Assembly: GCF_027923225.1 (NCBI RefSeq)
Contig: NZ_BSDI01000045.1
Coordinates: forward strand, 26,341-90,340
DNA length: 64,000 bases
Direction: 5' to 3'
From: Phytohabitans aurantiacus
GTDB taxonomy: Bacteria; Actinomycetota; Actinomycetes; Mycobacteriales; Micromonosporaceae
Both the position numbers and the translations under genes were made by a program. Shown here in pieces: positions 41,576-50,159 of this stretch (position 1 is the stretch's first letter; every line of letters starts with the position of its first letter). The notes beneath the pieces are model-generated. The model did no database searches. It saw nothing but the letters and a program-made list of their open reading frames with translations, and was not told the origin of the DNA.

Positions 41576-42241
41576 ATGGGCAAGTTGACTGGGAAGCAGA
41601 TCGCCGACGCGGGGCTTGACGGGTGGGCCTACCTGATCGGTGGCCTACAGACGCGCATCAGTACACCGGACTTCGCCACCGGTGTGGCGCTGCTGAACGC
41701 GATCGCCGAGGCGGCCGAGCGGGAGGACCACCACCCCGACCTCGACCTGCGCTACACGCACCTCGACGCCCGGCTCAGCAGCCACGACGCCAACGGGGTC
41801 ACCGAGCGGGACGTGCGGCTGGCCCGTACCATCTCGGCGCTCGCCGCGGACGCCGGCCTGCGCACGGAGTCCGCGTCCGTCTCCCGCCTCGAACTGGCTC
41901 TCGACGCGCCCGCGTTCGAGACGATCCGGCCGTTCTGGCGGGCGGTGCTGGCGTTCGCCGACAGCCCGGTGCCCGAGCTGGAGGACGAGCTGAACGACCC
42001 GCACGGCGCGCTGCCGACGATGTGGTTCCAGCGGTCGGGCAGCGAGGAGCCGCGCCAGCGCTGGCACCCGGACGTGTGGGTCGAGCCCGCGCAGGTACGG
42101 CCGCGCATCGTCGCCGCGCTCGCCGCGGGCGGCACGCTCGTCAGCGACGAGCACGCGCCCAGCTTCTGGATCCTCGCCGACGCCGACGGAAACAAGGTCT
42201 GCCTGTGTACCTGGCAGGAGCGCGACCGCCCCGAGCAGTGA
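41576..42241 (+). CDS. Pterin-4a-carbinolamine dehydratase fused to glyoxalase-like domain
   Basis: 221 residues from ATG 41576. Residues 1-~95 match PCD/PhhB (DGWAYLIGGLQTRISTPDFATGVALLNAIAEAAEREDHHPDLDLRYTHLDARLSSHDANG), with the diagnostic His-His-Pro-Asp. Residues ~115-215 form a glyoxalase/VOC-type half (FWRAVLAFADSPVPELEDEL, TMWFQRSG, QRWHPDVWVEPAQV, FWILADADGNKVCLCTW). PCD regenerates tetrahydrobiopterin after aromatic amino-acid hydroxylation, but many bacterial copies lack such a partner, as here. The fusion is known in actinobacteria; its role is open. Confidence 0.83.
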   Translation: MGKLTGKQIADAGLDGWAYLIGGLQTRISTPDFATGVALLNAIAEAAEREDHHPDLDLRYTHLDARLSSHDANGVTERDVRLARTISALAADAGLRTESASVSRLELALDAPAFETIRPFWRAVLAFADSPVPELEDELNDPHGALPTMWFQRSGSEEPRQRWHPDVWVEPAQVRPRIVAALAAGGTLVSDEHAPSFWILADADGNKVCLCTWQERDRPEQ

Positions 42242-42252
42242 GCGCCCGGCAG

Positions 42253-42298
42253 GTCGGAGCCGCACCGCCCACACCAGACAATGCGGCGCGGCTCCGAC
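42253..42298. terminator. Hairpin between convergent genes
   Basis: gtcggagccgc (42253-42263) and gcggctccgac (42288-42298) are perfect 11-bp arms with a 24-nt loop, 11 bp after the pterin dehydratase stop and 35 bp before the GH9 stop. Placement between convergent genes suggests two-way termination. Confidence 0.6.
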
Positions 42299-42333
42299 GG
42301 GTGGCCGGTCTACGACCTACCGGACACCTTGAT

Positions 42334-45300
42334 TTAGCCGATCGCGCAGGCGGCGCCGTTCAGCGTCACCAGGAGCGGAGCCGGGTTCGCGCCGCCCGTG
42401 GTGGTGGCGTTGAACCCGAACATCGCCTGCCCGCCCGGGTCGATCCGGGCGTTGTAGCTCTCGTTGCGTGCGGTCAGCGTCGCGCCGGACTGGGTGGCCT
42501 TCCCCATCCACGCCTCGCGCAGCCTCTGGTCGCCGGTGAACGCGAACCGCACGGTCCAGCCGTTGATCGGCGTACCGCCGGTGTTGGTGACGTTTACCTG
42601 CCCGGTGAAGCCGCCACCGCCGGCCCAGGTGCCGTAGTTGGTGTACTTCGCGGTGCAGCGGCCGGGCGCCGGTGCCTGCCCGTCACCCTGGTCGGCGAGG
42701 AACGAGGCGATCCAGGCCAGAGCGGAGTTCCAGTTGATGGCCAGCTCGTTGGTCGCGTACGAGTCGATGTGGTCGACGTAGCAGAACATCGGCTTGCAGC
42801 CGCTCAGCAGTTGCTTGGCGTACGGGTCGTCGAGGCCCGCGTTGGCGCCGCCTGCGATGGTGCCCGCGGGCGGGTTCGGCAGGCTCTCGTCGAGCTGGTG
42901 GCCGAAGATGCGGCTGTGCTGGTTCTGGCTGCTCTTCTCGCCCCAACCGGTCACATAGGACTGGTTGAGCGCGTTGCGGCCGAAGATGTAGTCCATGCTC
43001 TGCACGGCGCCGTCCTTGTAGGCCGCGTCGCCGGTCAGGTCGAACGCCGTGGCCAGTACGACCGCGTTGTTGATGAGGTTGCTGTTGGCGCCCCAGAAGT
43101 AGTGGCCGGCGTCGCCCTTCATCGGCAGCCCGTACGCCTCGGCGCGCACCGTCGCCAGGTACCGGTCGGCGGCCGCGGTCACCGATGCGCGCAGCCGCTG
43201 CCGCTCGGTCGAGGTGATGCCGCTGGGCACGGTCGCCAGGTCGAGGCGGGCGAGCGCCGCGGTGCTGCCCCAGCCGAAGCCGGACGAGGTGAACACGTCG
43301 GCGGTGTGGTGCGGTGAGGCGGTCACCTCCTGCCAGTACGCCTCGTCACCGGTGGTCAGGTAGAGCTCGGCGGCCGCCCAGTAGAACTCGTCGGTGGCGT
43401 CGGTGTCGCCGTACGTGCCGCCGCCGGTGCTGTCGTTCGGGTCCTGGTACCGGGCCGGGTTCGCCTTGGCGGCGGCGTACGCGGTCTTGGCTGCGGCCAG
43501 CGAACGCGCGGCGAAGGCGGCGTCGTACGGGGCGAACAGGCGGGCGCCCTGCGCTGCCACGGCGGCCAGGTTGAGCGTGGCCTGGGTGGTCGGCGCGTGC
43601 AGTTCGCGCTGCTGCGGGTCGTCTTCGGGCTGCATGGGCAGCCCGGTCCAGTTCTGGTCGTGGATCTTGTGGTGTGCCATGCCGGCGAGCGGCTTGCCGG
43701 CCGGGATCTGCATGCGCAGCAGGAACTCCAGCTCCCAGCGCGCCTCGTCGAGGATGTCCGGTACGCCGTTGCCGCGCTCGGGCACCCGCAGCGTGCTGTC
43801 GCCCAGGCCCGCGCCGTGCTTCGCGGTGACCGCGGTCTTGGTGCGCTCGAACGAGTTGAGCAGCTGGTAGGTGGCGATGCCGCCGTTGACGACGTACTTG
43901 CCGTGATCGCCCGCGTCGTACCAGCCGCCACGCACGTCGAGCCGGTGGTCGCAGACGCCGGCCTGGCAGGGCACGTCGGTGTCACCCTTGTTGGGCGCCA
44001 CGCCGAGGTGGCCGGCCGGGCGGGCGTACTGCTCACCCACCAGGTTGCCGTCGATGGCGATGCCGCTGCGCTGCACGTAGAACACCTGCAGCGCGTCGGA
44101 GCGCAGCTGGCCGTACAGGTCACCGGAGATGTCGAAGGCGTGGCTGGTCTCGCCGTCGGCGGTGAGCGTGTATCCCGCGCCAGCCGTGCCGAACGCGGTG
44201 AAGTCCACTGTGTGTACATTCTGGCCGGACGCGGGGTCGACGCCGCGCGGCGTGGTCTGCCCGTCGGCGACGACCGCGCCAGCCGCGTTCTTCAGCTGCC
44301 ACGGCAGCGCCGCCGTCGCGGCGGTCACCACGGTCGCGTTCTTGGGACCCTTGGGCAGGTAGCCGACCTGGTTGACCCGCACGCGCGGCCCGGTGTCGGG
44401 CACGTACGGCGGCTCCTCCTCGCCGCCGCGCAGCGACACGTCGTCCAGGCACAGCCGGTACGCCGTCGCGTTGCCGCCGACCTGGAGCACGACCTGGCCG
44501 TTCTCGCTGCCGACCGGCGAGGTGAACGTGTACGTGTACACCGTGCTCGTCGCCGTGATGGCGACCGTCTCGGACAGCGCCGCCGTCCACGGCTCCTCGC
44601 CGAGCTGCACCGCGGCCCGCACGGTGGACGGCGGGTCGGCGCTGGCCCGGAACGAGAACGAGTACTCCGCGCCCTGCACGAGCGCCACGCCGTTCTGGCC
44701 GATGCCGGCGTCCCACGGGTTCGCGAGCCCGCCCGGCACGTCCGCGCACAGTTGCCCGTTCTCGACGCCGGCCGTCGTCGTGCCGTACGTGAACCAGCCG
44801 CTGGTGCCCTCTTCGAAGCCGCCGTTCTCGACCTGCTCGGGGTCGCCGGGCTGCCCGGCGTCGTCGCTGGTCAGCGAGACGTCGTCGAGGCAGAAGGTGA
44901 ACGCCGAGGCGCCACCGCCGAGCTGGAACGTGAACACGCCGTTGGTGGAGTCGAGGCTGCCGGTGAAGTCGTAGGTGAACGTCTGCGGCGTGGCGGTCAG
45001 CGCGATGTCGCGGGACAGCACGGTCGTGAACGGCGCCTCGTTGAGCTGCACGTTCGCCTTGACGGTCACGGCGGTGGTGGCCGAGGCGGTGAAGGTCAAC
45101 GAGTACGGGGCGCCGTCGACCAGCGGGATGTCGCCGTGGCCGATGCTGGCGTCCCACGGGTTCGTGGTGCCGGCGGGCACCTGGGAGCACAGCTTGCCGT
45201 CGACGGCCGAGATCGGCGCGTTTTCCGTGGCCCACCACGGTGCCGTCGAGCTGTCGAAGGTGCCGTTGTCGATGTGCTCGACCTCTTCGGCGTACGCGCT

Positions 45301-45372
45301 GACGGTCCCCAGACCGACGCCCGCGAGCGCGAGCACGGTGACCACCGCGATGCTGATCTTCGTCCGGTTCAC
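42334..45372 (-). CDS. Secreted GH9 endoglucanase/cellulase with two CBM4/9 and a CBM2
   Basis: 1012 residues from GTG 45372 (GGAGG about 9 bp upstream). Order: signal peptide (~1-28); two CBM4/9 modules (~30-170 and ~175-315), each ending FCLDDVSL or LCLDDVSL; an Ig-like CelD_N domain (RVRVNQVGYLPKG); the GH9 catalytic domain; and a C-terminal CBM2 (CTAKYTNYGTWAGGGGFTGQV). The catalytic part has the paired Asp in GGWYDAGDHGKY, NALNQSYVTGWGEK, and the acid in YATNELAINWNSALAW. It cleaves cellulose outside the cell. A CebR/CelR-type box is 33 bp upstream, so expression should follow cello-oligosaccharides. Confidence 0.93.
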   Translation of the reverse strand: MNRTKISIAVVTVLALAGVGLGTVSAYAEEVEHIDNGTFDSSTAPWWATENAPISAVDGKLCSQVPAGTTNPWDASIGHGDIPLVDGAPYSLTFTASATTAVTVKANVQLNEAPFTTVLSRDIALTATPQTFTYDFTGSLDSTNGVFTFQLGGGASAFTFCLDDVSLTSDDAGQPGDPEQVENGGFEEGTSGWFTYGTTTAGVENGQLCADVPGGLANPWDAGIGQNGVALVQGAEYSFSFRASADPPSTVRAAVQLGEEPWTAALSETVAITATSTVYTYTFTSPVGSENGQVVLQVGGNATAYRLCLDDVSLRGGEEEPPYVPDTGPRVRVNQVGYLPKGPKNATVVTAATAALPWQLKNAAGAVVADGQTTPRGVDPASGQNVHTVDFTAFGTAGAGYTLTADGETSHAFDISGDLYGQLRSDALQVFYVQRSGIAIDGNLVGEQYARPAGHLGVAPNKGDTDVPCQAGVCDHRLDVRGGWYDAGDHGKYVVNGGIATYQLLNSFERTKTAVTAKHGAGLGDSTLRVPERGNGVPDILDEARWELEFLLRMQIPAGKPLAGMAHHKIHDQNWTGLPMQPEDDPQQRELHAPTTQATLNLAAVAAQGARLFAPYDAAFAARSLAAAKTAYAAAKANPARYQDPNDSTGGGTYGDTDATDEFYWAAAELYLTTGDEAYWQEVTASPHHTADVFTSSGFGWGSTAALARLDLATVPSGITSTERQRLRASVTAAADRYLATVRAEAYGLPMKGDAGHYFWGANSNLINNAVVLATAFDLTGDAAYKDGAVQSMDYIFGRNALNQSYVTGWGEKSSQNQHSRIFGHQLDESLPNPPAGTIAGGANAGLDDPYAKQLLSGCKPMFCYVDHIDSYATNELAINWNSALAWIASFLADQGDGQAPAPGRCTAKYTNYGTWAGGGGFTGQVNVTNTGGTPINGWTVRFAFTGDQRLREAWMGKATQSGATLTARNESYNARIDPGGQAMFGFNATTTGGANPAPLLVTLNGAACAIG

Positions 45373-45404
45373 CGGCCGCCCTCCAGGACATCGAAGGATG
45401 AGAG

Positions 45405-45418
45405 TGGAAGCGCTCCCA
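45405..45418. promoter_or_regulatory. CebR/CelR-type cellulose-response operator
   Basis: tggaagcgctccca differs by one base from the published actinobacterial CebR/CelR site TGGGAGCGCTCCCA. It lies between the divergent GH9 cellulase and CBM2-SGNH genes, 33 bp from the former and 143 bp from the latter. The regulator gene is not in the window. Confidence 0.85.
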
Positions 45419-45561
45419 TCCTCGTAGCGGCTTTCACAGAAGTCAATGCCAACCACCGTGTCACCACGCCTTGCGTTGGACGTCTCCGTTGACGCCCGTC
45501 AGCGCACTGTCCTATCGTCTCAGCGACAGACTTCGATGAAATGTCGTTCGAGGAGGGGGCC

Positions 45562-46617
45562 ATGCGCCTATCTCGGTTCCGCATGCTCGCCGCGATCGCC
45601 GTTCCGCTGGCGGCAGCGGCAGCGGTCAGCGCGGTGTCGATAACCGGGGCGTCCGCCGCCGCCGGTTGCCGGGTCGGCTACACGATCGGCTCGCAGTGGC
45701 AGGGCGGCTTCACCGGCAACGTGACCGTGACCAACCTGGGCGACCCGCTCAACGGCTGGACGCTGACCTGGACGTTCGGCGCCGGCCAGCAGGTGACCCA
45801 GGCGTGGAACGCCACCGTGTCCCAGAGCGGCGCCCAGGTGACCGCCCGCAACGCCAGCTGGAACGGCAACCTCGCCACCAACGCCAGCGCCGGCTTCGGC
45901 TTCAACGGCTCCTGGAACAACGCCACCAACCCGGCACCAGCCAGCTTCACCCTCAACGGCACGGTCTGCACCGGCGGCATCACCCCCACCACCACCGCAC
46001 CCCCGACCTCCGCACCGCCCACGTCCGCGCCGCCGACCACACCGCCGCCCACCACACCGCCGCCCACGTCGCCGCCGCCCACCGGCGGGGCGAACACGAT
46101 GGGCTTCATCGGCTGCTCGATGGCCGAAAACGTGGCACAGGGCTACGTCGCGGTCGGCGGCCGGCGCATGTGGGGCCCCTACGGCACCGGCGGCCTGGTC
46201 GTGCAGTCCTGGACCGACCCCAACTCCAGCGCCTGGCAGCGCTTCGACCAGCAGTCGGCAAGGTTCGGGCGGCCGAACACCGTGTGGGTGCAGATCTGCA
46301 TCTTCGCCCAGAACGGCGCCACCTATGACGAGGTCAAACGCCTCATCGCCAACGCGCGCCAGCACGCCGCCCCCGGCGCGGCCATCATCATCTCCGGCCA
46401 GCCGCTCTACGACGCCGGCCAGAGCTGCTTCCTGGCCGGCGCCAACGGCCCGCAACTGACCGACAGTCTCGCCCGCCAGGCCGCCGCCGACACGACGCAG
46501 AACGTCACCTATCCCGGCGTCTTCCGGCTCCGCACCGGCGAGGTCTCCGACGGCTGCCACGCCAACAGCGCCGGCCAGCAATCCCTCGGCCGCCAGGCCG
46601 TCGGCTACTGGGGCTAA
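45562..46617 (+). CDS. Secreted CBM2 protein with SGNH-like catalytic domain (GCS variant)
   Basis: 351 residues; ATG 45562 is preferred, preceded by GGAGGGGG, over ATG 45541. Signal peptide to ~residue 33, then a CBM2 cellulose-binding domain (CRVGYTIGSQWQGGFTGNVTVTNLG to LNGTVC), a Pro/Thr-rich linker of ~40 residues, and a ~170-residue domain. This last part starts MGFIGCSMAENVAQGY, where SGNH hydrolases have Gly-Asp-Ser, and ends SDGCHANSAGQQSLG with the expected Asp and His. The middle blocks resemble SGNH only loosely. It may be a cellulose-targeted acetyl or feruloyl esterase of an undescribed subgroup. It shares the CebR-type box with the divergent cellulase. Confidence 0.7.
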   Translation: MRLSRFRMLAAIAVPLAAAAAVSAVSITGASAAAGCRVGYTIGSQWQGGFTGNVTVTNLGDPLNGWTLTWTFGAGQQVTQAWNATVSQSGAQVTARNASWNGNLATNASAGFGFNGSWNNATNPAPASFTLNGTVCTGGITPTTTAPPTSAPPTSAPPTTPPPTTPPPTSPPPTGGANTMGFIGCSMAENVAQGYVAVGGRRMWGPYGTGGLVVQSWTDPNSSAWQRFDQQSARFGRPNTVWVQICIFAQNGATYDEVKRLIANARQHAAPGAAIIISGQPLYDAGQSCFLAGANGPQLTDSLARQAAADTTQNVTYPGVFRLRTGEVSDGCHANSAGQQSLGRQAVGYWG

Positions 46618-46646
46618 ACATCCCTGGGTGCCATTACGATCCGCCT

Positions 46647-47540
46647 ATGCGTTCCAAGGCGGCTGAGCCCGCCGACCGCGACACAGGCGACGTTTTCGGC
46701 ACCGTGTCGGAGGAGAGGTTCGTCCTCTCCCGCCGGTACGCGATGGGCGCGGGTGGCGTGCGGGGCCTGCTGATCACCGTTCTCGGTGAGTACGTGCGCC
46801 CCACCCGCCAGGCCGCGCCCACCTCGGCTTTCATCGACGTCCTCGGACGCCTCGGCGTCGACGAGTGGGCCTGCCGGCAGGCCCTGATGCGCGCGTCGAA
46901 AGACGAGTGGCTACTCTCCAAAAGAGAGGGTCGATACACCTGGTGGCGGCTCAGCCCCGCGCTCGGGCGATACCTCGAGCACGGCGCCGAGCGAATCTTC
47001 GGCTTCACCGCGACGCAACCCCGCTGGGACCGTCGCTGGCTACAGGTACTGGCCCGGGTGCCGGAGACGAATCGCGCCGCGCGGCACCTGCTGCGCACCC
47101 GGATGCAGTGGATGAGCTTCGGCAACCCGGCGCCCGGGATCTGGGTCACCACCCGCACCGACCGGATCAAAGAGGCCGAGCTGGCCCTCGACGAGGCCGG
47201 CGTGCGCGAGCAGGCACAGATCTTCCTCTGCGAACACGTGGGCGGCGGCGACCTGCCGGTCCTGGTCCGCCAGGCGTGGAACCTCGACGAGATCTCACAG
47301 GCGTACGAGGAGTTCGTCGCGGAGTTCTCCAGCCCATCGTCGAGCGATCCGATCGTGCGAGTCACGCGCATGGTGCACGCCTGGCGCGTACTCTCCCGGC
47401 TCGATCCCGCCCTCCCTGTCGAGCTGCTGCCGGAAGGGTGGATCGGCATCCGGGCCGCCAAACTCTTCCAGCGGCAGCGCGCCAGATGGGAGCCCGCGGC
47501 GACGCGCGAGTGGGCCAGGATCAGCCGAGAGGCCCGCTAG
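46647..47540 (+). CDS. PaaX-family transcriptional regulator (second in window)
   Basis: 297 residues from ATG 46647. The N-terminal winged helix (GGVRGLLITVLGEYVRP, DEWACRQALMRASKDEWLLSKREGRYTWWRLS), central WDRRWLQVLARVPETNRAARHLLRTRMQWMSFGNPAPGIWVTT and C-terminal LSRLDPALPVELLPEGWIGIRAAKLF follow PaaX. It lies 29 bp after the CBM2-SGNH gene, echoing the other PaaX regulator that follows the esterases at 1166-5439. Ligand unknown. Confidence 0.85.
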   Translation: MRSKAAEPADRDTGDVFGTVSEERFVLSRRYAMGAGGVRGLLITVLGEYVRPTRQAAPTSAFIDVLGRLGVDEWACRQALMRASKDEWLLSKREGRYTWWRLSPALGRYLEHGAERIFGFTATQPRWDRRWLQVLARVPETNRAARHLLRTRMQWMSFGNPAPGIWVTTRTDRIKEAELALDEAGVREQAQIFLCEHVGGGDLPVLVRQAWNLDEISQAYEEFVAEFSSPSSSDPIVRVTRMVHAWRVLSRLDPALPVELLPEGWIGIRAAKLFQRQRARWEPAATREWARISREAR

Positions 47541-47569
47541 GACTGTGGCCGGTAAGGAGTCTTGGATCA

Positions 47570-48277
47570 TCAACGCTCGGCAGTCTTCCGCGGATCGTCC
47601 GCCAGAATCTGGTCCGCGAGCCGTCGCACCTGCTCCTCGACGGACAGGTCGGGAATGAAGATCAACTCGCACGAGTGCTCGGTACGCGCGCCGGATCCCC
47701 GCACGTGATGGAACAAGACATCAACACCCTCGGGGCTGGCGAGCTCCTCGGGGAGATCGGGCTCCTCGCGTCGTGGCCAGACACCCGTGAGGAAGCAGTC
47801 CCAGCGTTCGAACCAGCCGCTGTCCGCGATGGTCTGCTCGAGGAGCCGGGCAACGGTGTCCACCGGCTCCTCCCAGCTGCGGTCCGCGGCAGCCCGCGCG
47901 AGTTCAGCCTCGTACTGGTGGATATCGAAGCGGAAGTCCGCCGGCAGGGCATTGATGTTGCTGGTGTTTTCCCAAGCCTCCCAGATCACCTGATCGCCCT
48001 CGCGGCGTATGGTGACGTACAGGGCGCCGCAGCAGCCAGCCGTGCAGGTCGGCTCCGTGATCATGACTCTGCGGGGTTCGTCCGTGACCGCCAGCGGCCA
48101 GCTCTCCGCCGCCCCTGTCCAGTATCGGCAACTCGGTGCCAGCCCTTCCGGGTGGACCTCCTTCAGGACGTCTACGCCGTCGATCAGAGGCCTCACCTCG
48201 GCCCAGGAATCCGCTGCCCAGTCGGTCGGAATCCGGTGCTGCAAAGTCAAGATACTGGTCGTCGGTCGCGTCGTCAT
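47570..48277 (-). CDS. Conserved hypothetical protein
   Basis: 235 residues from ATG 48277, convergent with the PaaX gene. No signal or membrane segment. A Cys-rich patch (PTCTAGCCGALYVTI) sits in the middle; a WEAWENTSNI segment and a helical RFDIHQYEAELARAAADRSWEEP follow. The family is not recognised. A structural guess is an alpha/beta protein with a metal-binding or redox CxxxCC, but this is not established. Intact frame with strong GC3 supports a gene. Confidence 0.68.
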   Translation of the reverse strand: MTTRPTTSILTLQHRIPTDWAADSWAEVRPLIDGVDVLKEVHPEGLAPSCRYWTGAAESWPLAVTDEPRRVMITEPTCTAGCCGALYVTIRREGDQVIWEAWENTSNINALPADFRFDIHQYEAELARAAADRSWEEPVDTVARLLEQTIADSGWFERWDCFLTGVWPRREEPDLPEELASPEGVDVLFHHVRGSGARTEHSCELIFIPDLSVEEQVRRLADQILADDPRKTAER

Positions 48278-48334
48278 ACGTACATGATCGACTGAAGTCG
48301 CGTCGCCGCATACTCGTTTTCTGGCTTGACATGC

Positions 48335-48387
48335 GAGCTACCGCGACGTTCGCCGTGCATCGCGCACGACGCACATCGCGGCAGCCC
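48335..48387. repeat. Repeat family A, short palindromic variant (A3)
   Basis: Starts gagctaccgcgacgttcgcc and ends cgcacatcgcggcagccc; the two ends are inverted matches with the middle of the usual unit missing, so this copy folds as a ~24-bp imperfect hairpin. It lies between two genes on the minus strand, 24 bp after the esterase stop. Confidence 0.75.
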
Positions 48388-48410
48388 ACATCCCGGTCGT
48401 GAACCTGGCT

Positions 48411-50024
48411 TCACAAACTCCCGGTCGACTGCCAGAACCCGCACCGGTGGTCCCGGCCGAGGTCGGCGGTGCCGATCCGCCCCGGGGCCAGCGACCGCAC
48501 GAGCCCGGTGCGATCGTCGAAGAGCGCCCAGTGCGGCAGGCCGGGCCCATTCGGGTTTCCGGTGTGGGCGAAGCGGCTCCAGTAGGCGATCATCTGATCG
48601 GCCAGCCGCCACTGCGCGGGCGTGACAGGGCCGGGGAACTGCTCGTCGGTGAAGAGGTACTGCAGCTCAGCCGCGTGAAACGCACCGGTCGGGAAGCTCG
48701 GCGGTGCACCGTCGACCGCCCACGGCGCGTCCTGGTCGGCGAACTCGTACCCGTACGTGGGCACGTGTCGCGCGAGGGCACGATCGGTGGCCAGCGCCGG
48801 GCAGGCCCACGCCGCGTCGGTCCACACCGTGGCCAGGGCCACGCTGGGGGAAGGGAAGTCGGCGAGCGGGTACCGCGCGAGGACCCGCGGCGCATCGGCA
48901 CCGAGTACCGATTGGACCTCCGCCTGGTAGTCCTCCGCTGTCACCACGTGCCCGGTGAACTGCTCGATGGCGGCCACGAAGGTGCGATGCTCGTCGCGGG
49001 TCGTTCCGTGGATCACCGGTACGCGGGCGAACCGGCCGGTGGCCATCGCTTCGGCCGGACCGATCGGGAGCACCCCGCCGCCGTAGACCGGACCGTAGCC
49101 CTGCCCGCCGGCCGACGCCTCCAGCAGCGCCGCGACGGGCTGCCCGCGCAGGCAGGTGGCGACGCTGGCCGGGGCGGGCAGCGCGCAGCCGAGCCGGCCG
49201 GCCAGCGCCTCCCCTTCCCGATCGGCCACCGCGCGCGGCCGGGGGTACCAGTTCCCGCCGTCGCGGGCGTACGGCCACTCGGTGGTGACCGTGCACGGAC
49301 CGCTCTGCATGATCGCGCGCTGGAACAGACCGGCCGACGACGGCGCGGCCAGGTGCCCGCAGATGCTGACGCTGCCAGCGGACTCCCCCACGATCGTCAC
49401 GTTGCCCGGATCCCCACCGAACGCCGCCGCGTTACGCCGCACCCACCGCAGCGCGGCCTGCTGGTCCTCCAGCCCGAAGTCTCCGGAGCGTTCGCCGAGC
49501 GCCGGATGGGCCAGGAACCCGAAGACACCCAGCCGGTAGTTCGGGGTCACCACGACGAGATCCCCGTTGGCGGCGAGCCGCTCCGCGCCGTACAGCCGGC
49601 CCGAACCCGAAAAGAACCCGCCACCGTGGATGAAGACAAGTACCGGCCTGGGCCGCGCCGCCTGCCGCCGTGGCGTGGTGACATTGAGATAGAGGCAATC
49701 CTCCGCGTCGCTGGACGGGTCGCCGAGGAACCCCGCCGTCTGTGCGCAGTCGCTGCCCGGCCGGGTGGCGTCGCGAACGCCGTGCCACGCTTGAGCCAGC
49801 CGGGGCGAGGCCCAGCGCAACTCGCCGACCGGCGGCGCGGCGTACGGGATTCCCTGGAAGGTGCGATGGTCGGCACCCGCCGCACCACGAACCATGCCCC
49901 GATCGGTGCGCACCACCGCCGCGTCGGCGGCGTGCGCGGCCGGGACCGCGGCCACCGCCACACCCGTCGTCGCGATGGCGGCGACGATACCGGCAACCAC
50001 AGCTCGTCCGAATGGATGTCTCAT
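48411..50024 (-). CDS. Secreted type-B carboxylesterase
   Basis: 537 residues from ATG 50024 with AAGGAG upstream. Signal peptide to ~residue 33 (AHAADA). Carboxylesterase/para-nitrobenzyl esterase fold: RTFQGIPYAAPPVGELRW, EDCLYLNV with the disulfide Cys, FIHGGGFFSGSG oxyanion hole, nucleophile GESAGS in TIVGESAGSVSICGHL, and a late catalytic Glu/His region. It hydrolyses short-chain esters outside the cell. It is alone on its transcript; divergent from a membrane protein gene 135 bp away. Confidence 0.9.
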   Translation of the reverse strand: MRHPFGRAVVAGIVAAIATTGVAVAAVPAAHAADAAVVRTDRGMVRGAAGADHRTFQGIPYAAPPVGELRWASPRLAQAWHGVRDATRPGSDCAQTAGFLGDPSSDAEDCLYLNVTTPRRQAARPRPVLVFIHGGGFFSGSGRLYGAERLAANGDLVVVTPNYRLGVFGFLAHPALGERSGDFGLEDQQAALRWVRRNAAAFGGDPGNVTIVGESAGSVSICGHLAAPSSAGLFQRAIMQSGPCTVTTEWPYARDGGNWYPRPRAVADREGEALAGRLGCALPAPASVATCLRGQPVAALLEASAGGQGYGPVYGGGVLPIGPAEAMATGRFARVPVIHGTTRDEHRTFVAAIEQFTGHVVTAEDYQAEVQSVLGADAPRVLARYPLADFPSPSVALATVWTDAAWACPALATDRALARHVPTYGYEFADQDAPWAVDGAPPSFPTGAFHAAELQYLFTDEQFPGPVTPAQWRLADQMIAYWSRFAHTGNPNGPGLPHWALFDDRTGLVRSLAPGRIGTADLGRDHRCGFWQSTGSL

Positions 50025-50103
50025 TGCGATTCTCCTTTCGCGTGATGACATCGATCATTCCGATGGACGATGCTGGGCACACTGGGCGCAGCACCCCGAA
50101 CCC

Positions 50104-50130
50104 CGGGGTGGGGTTAACACCACCACCCCG
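50104..50130. other. Short hairpin in the esterase/membrane protein gap
   Basis: cggggtgg (50104-50111) pairs with ccaccccg (50123-50130) around an 11-nt loop, 29 bp before the membrane-protein start. It could be a regulatory stem or an operator; no partner is known. Confidence 0.3.
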
Positions 50131-50159
50131 TCTCCCCCTACACCCGCGAAGGACAACGG

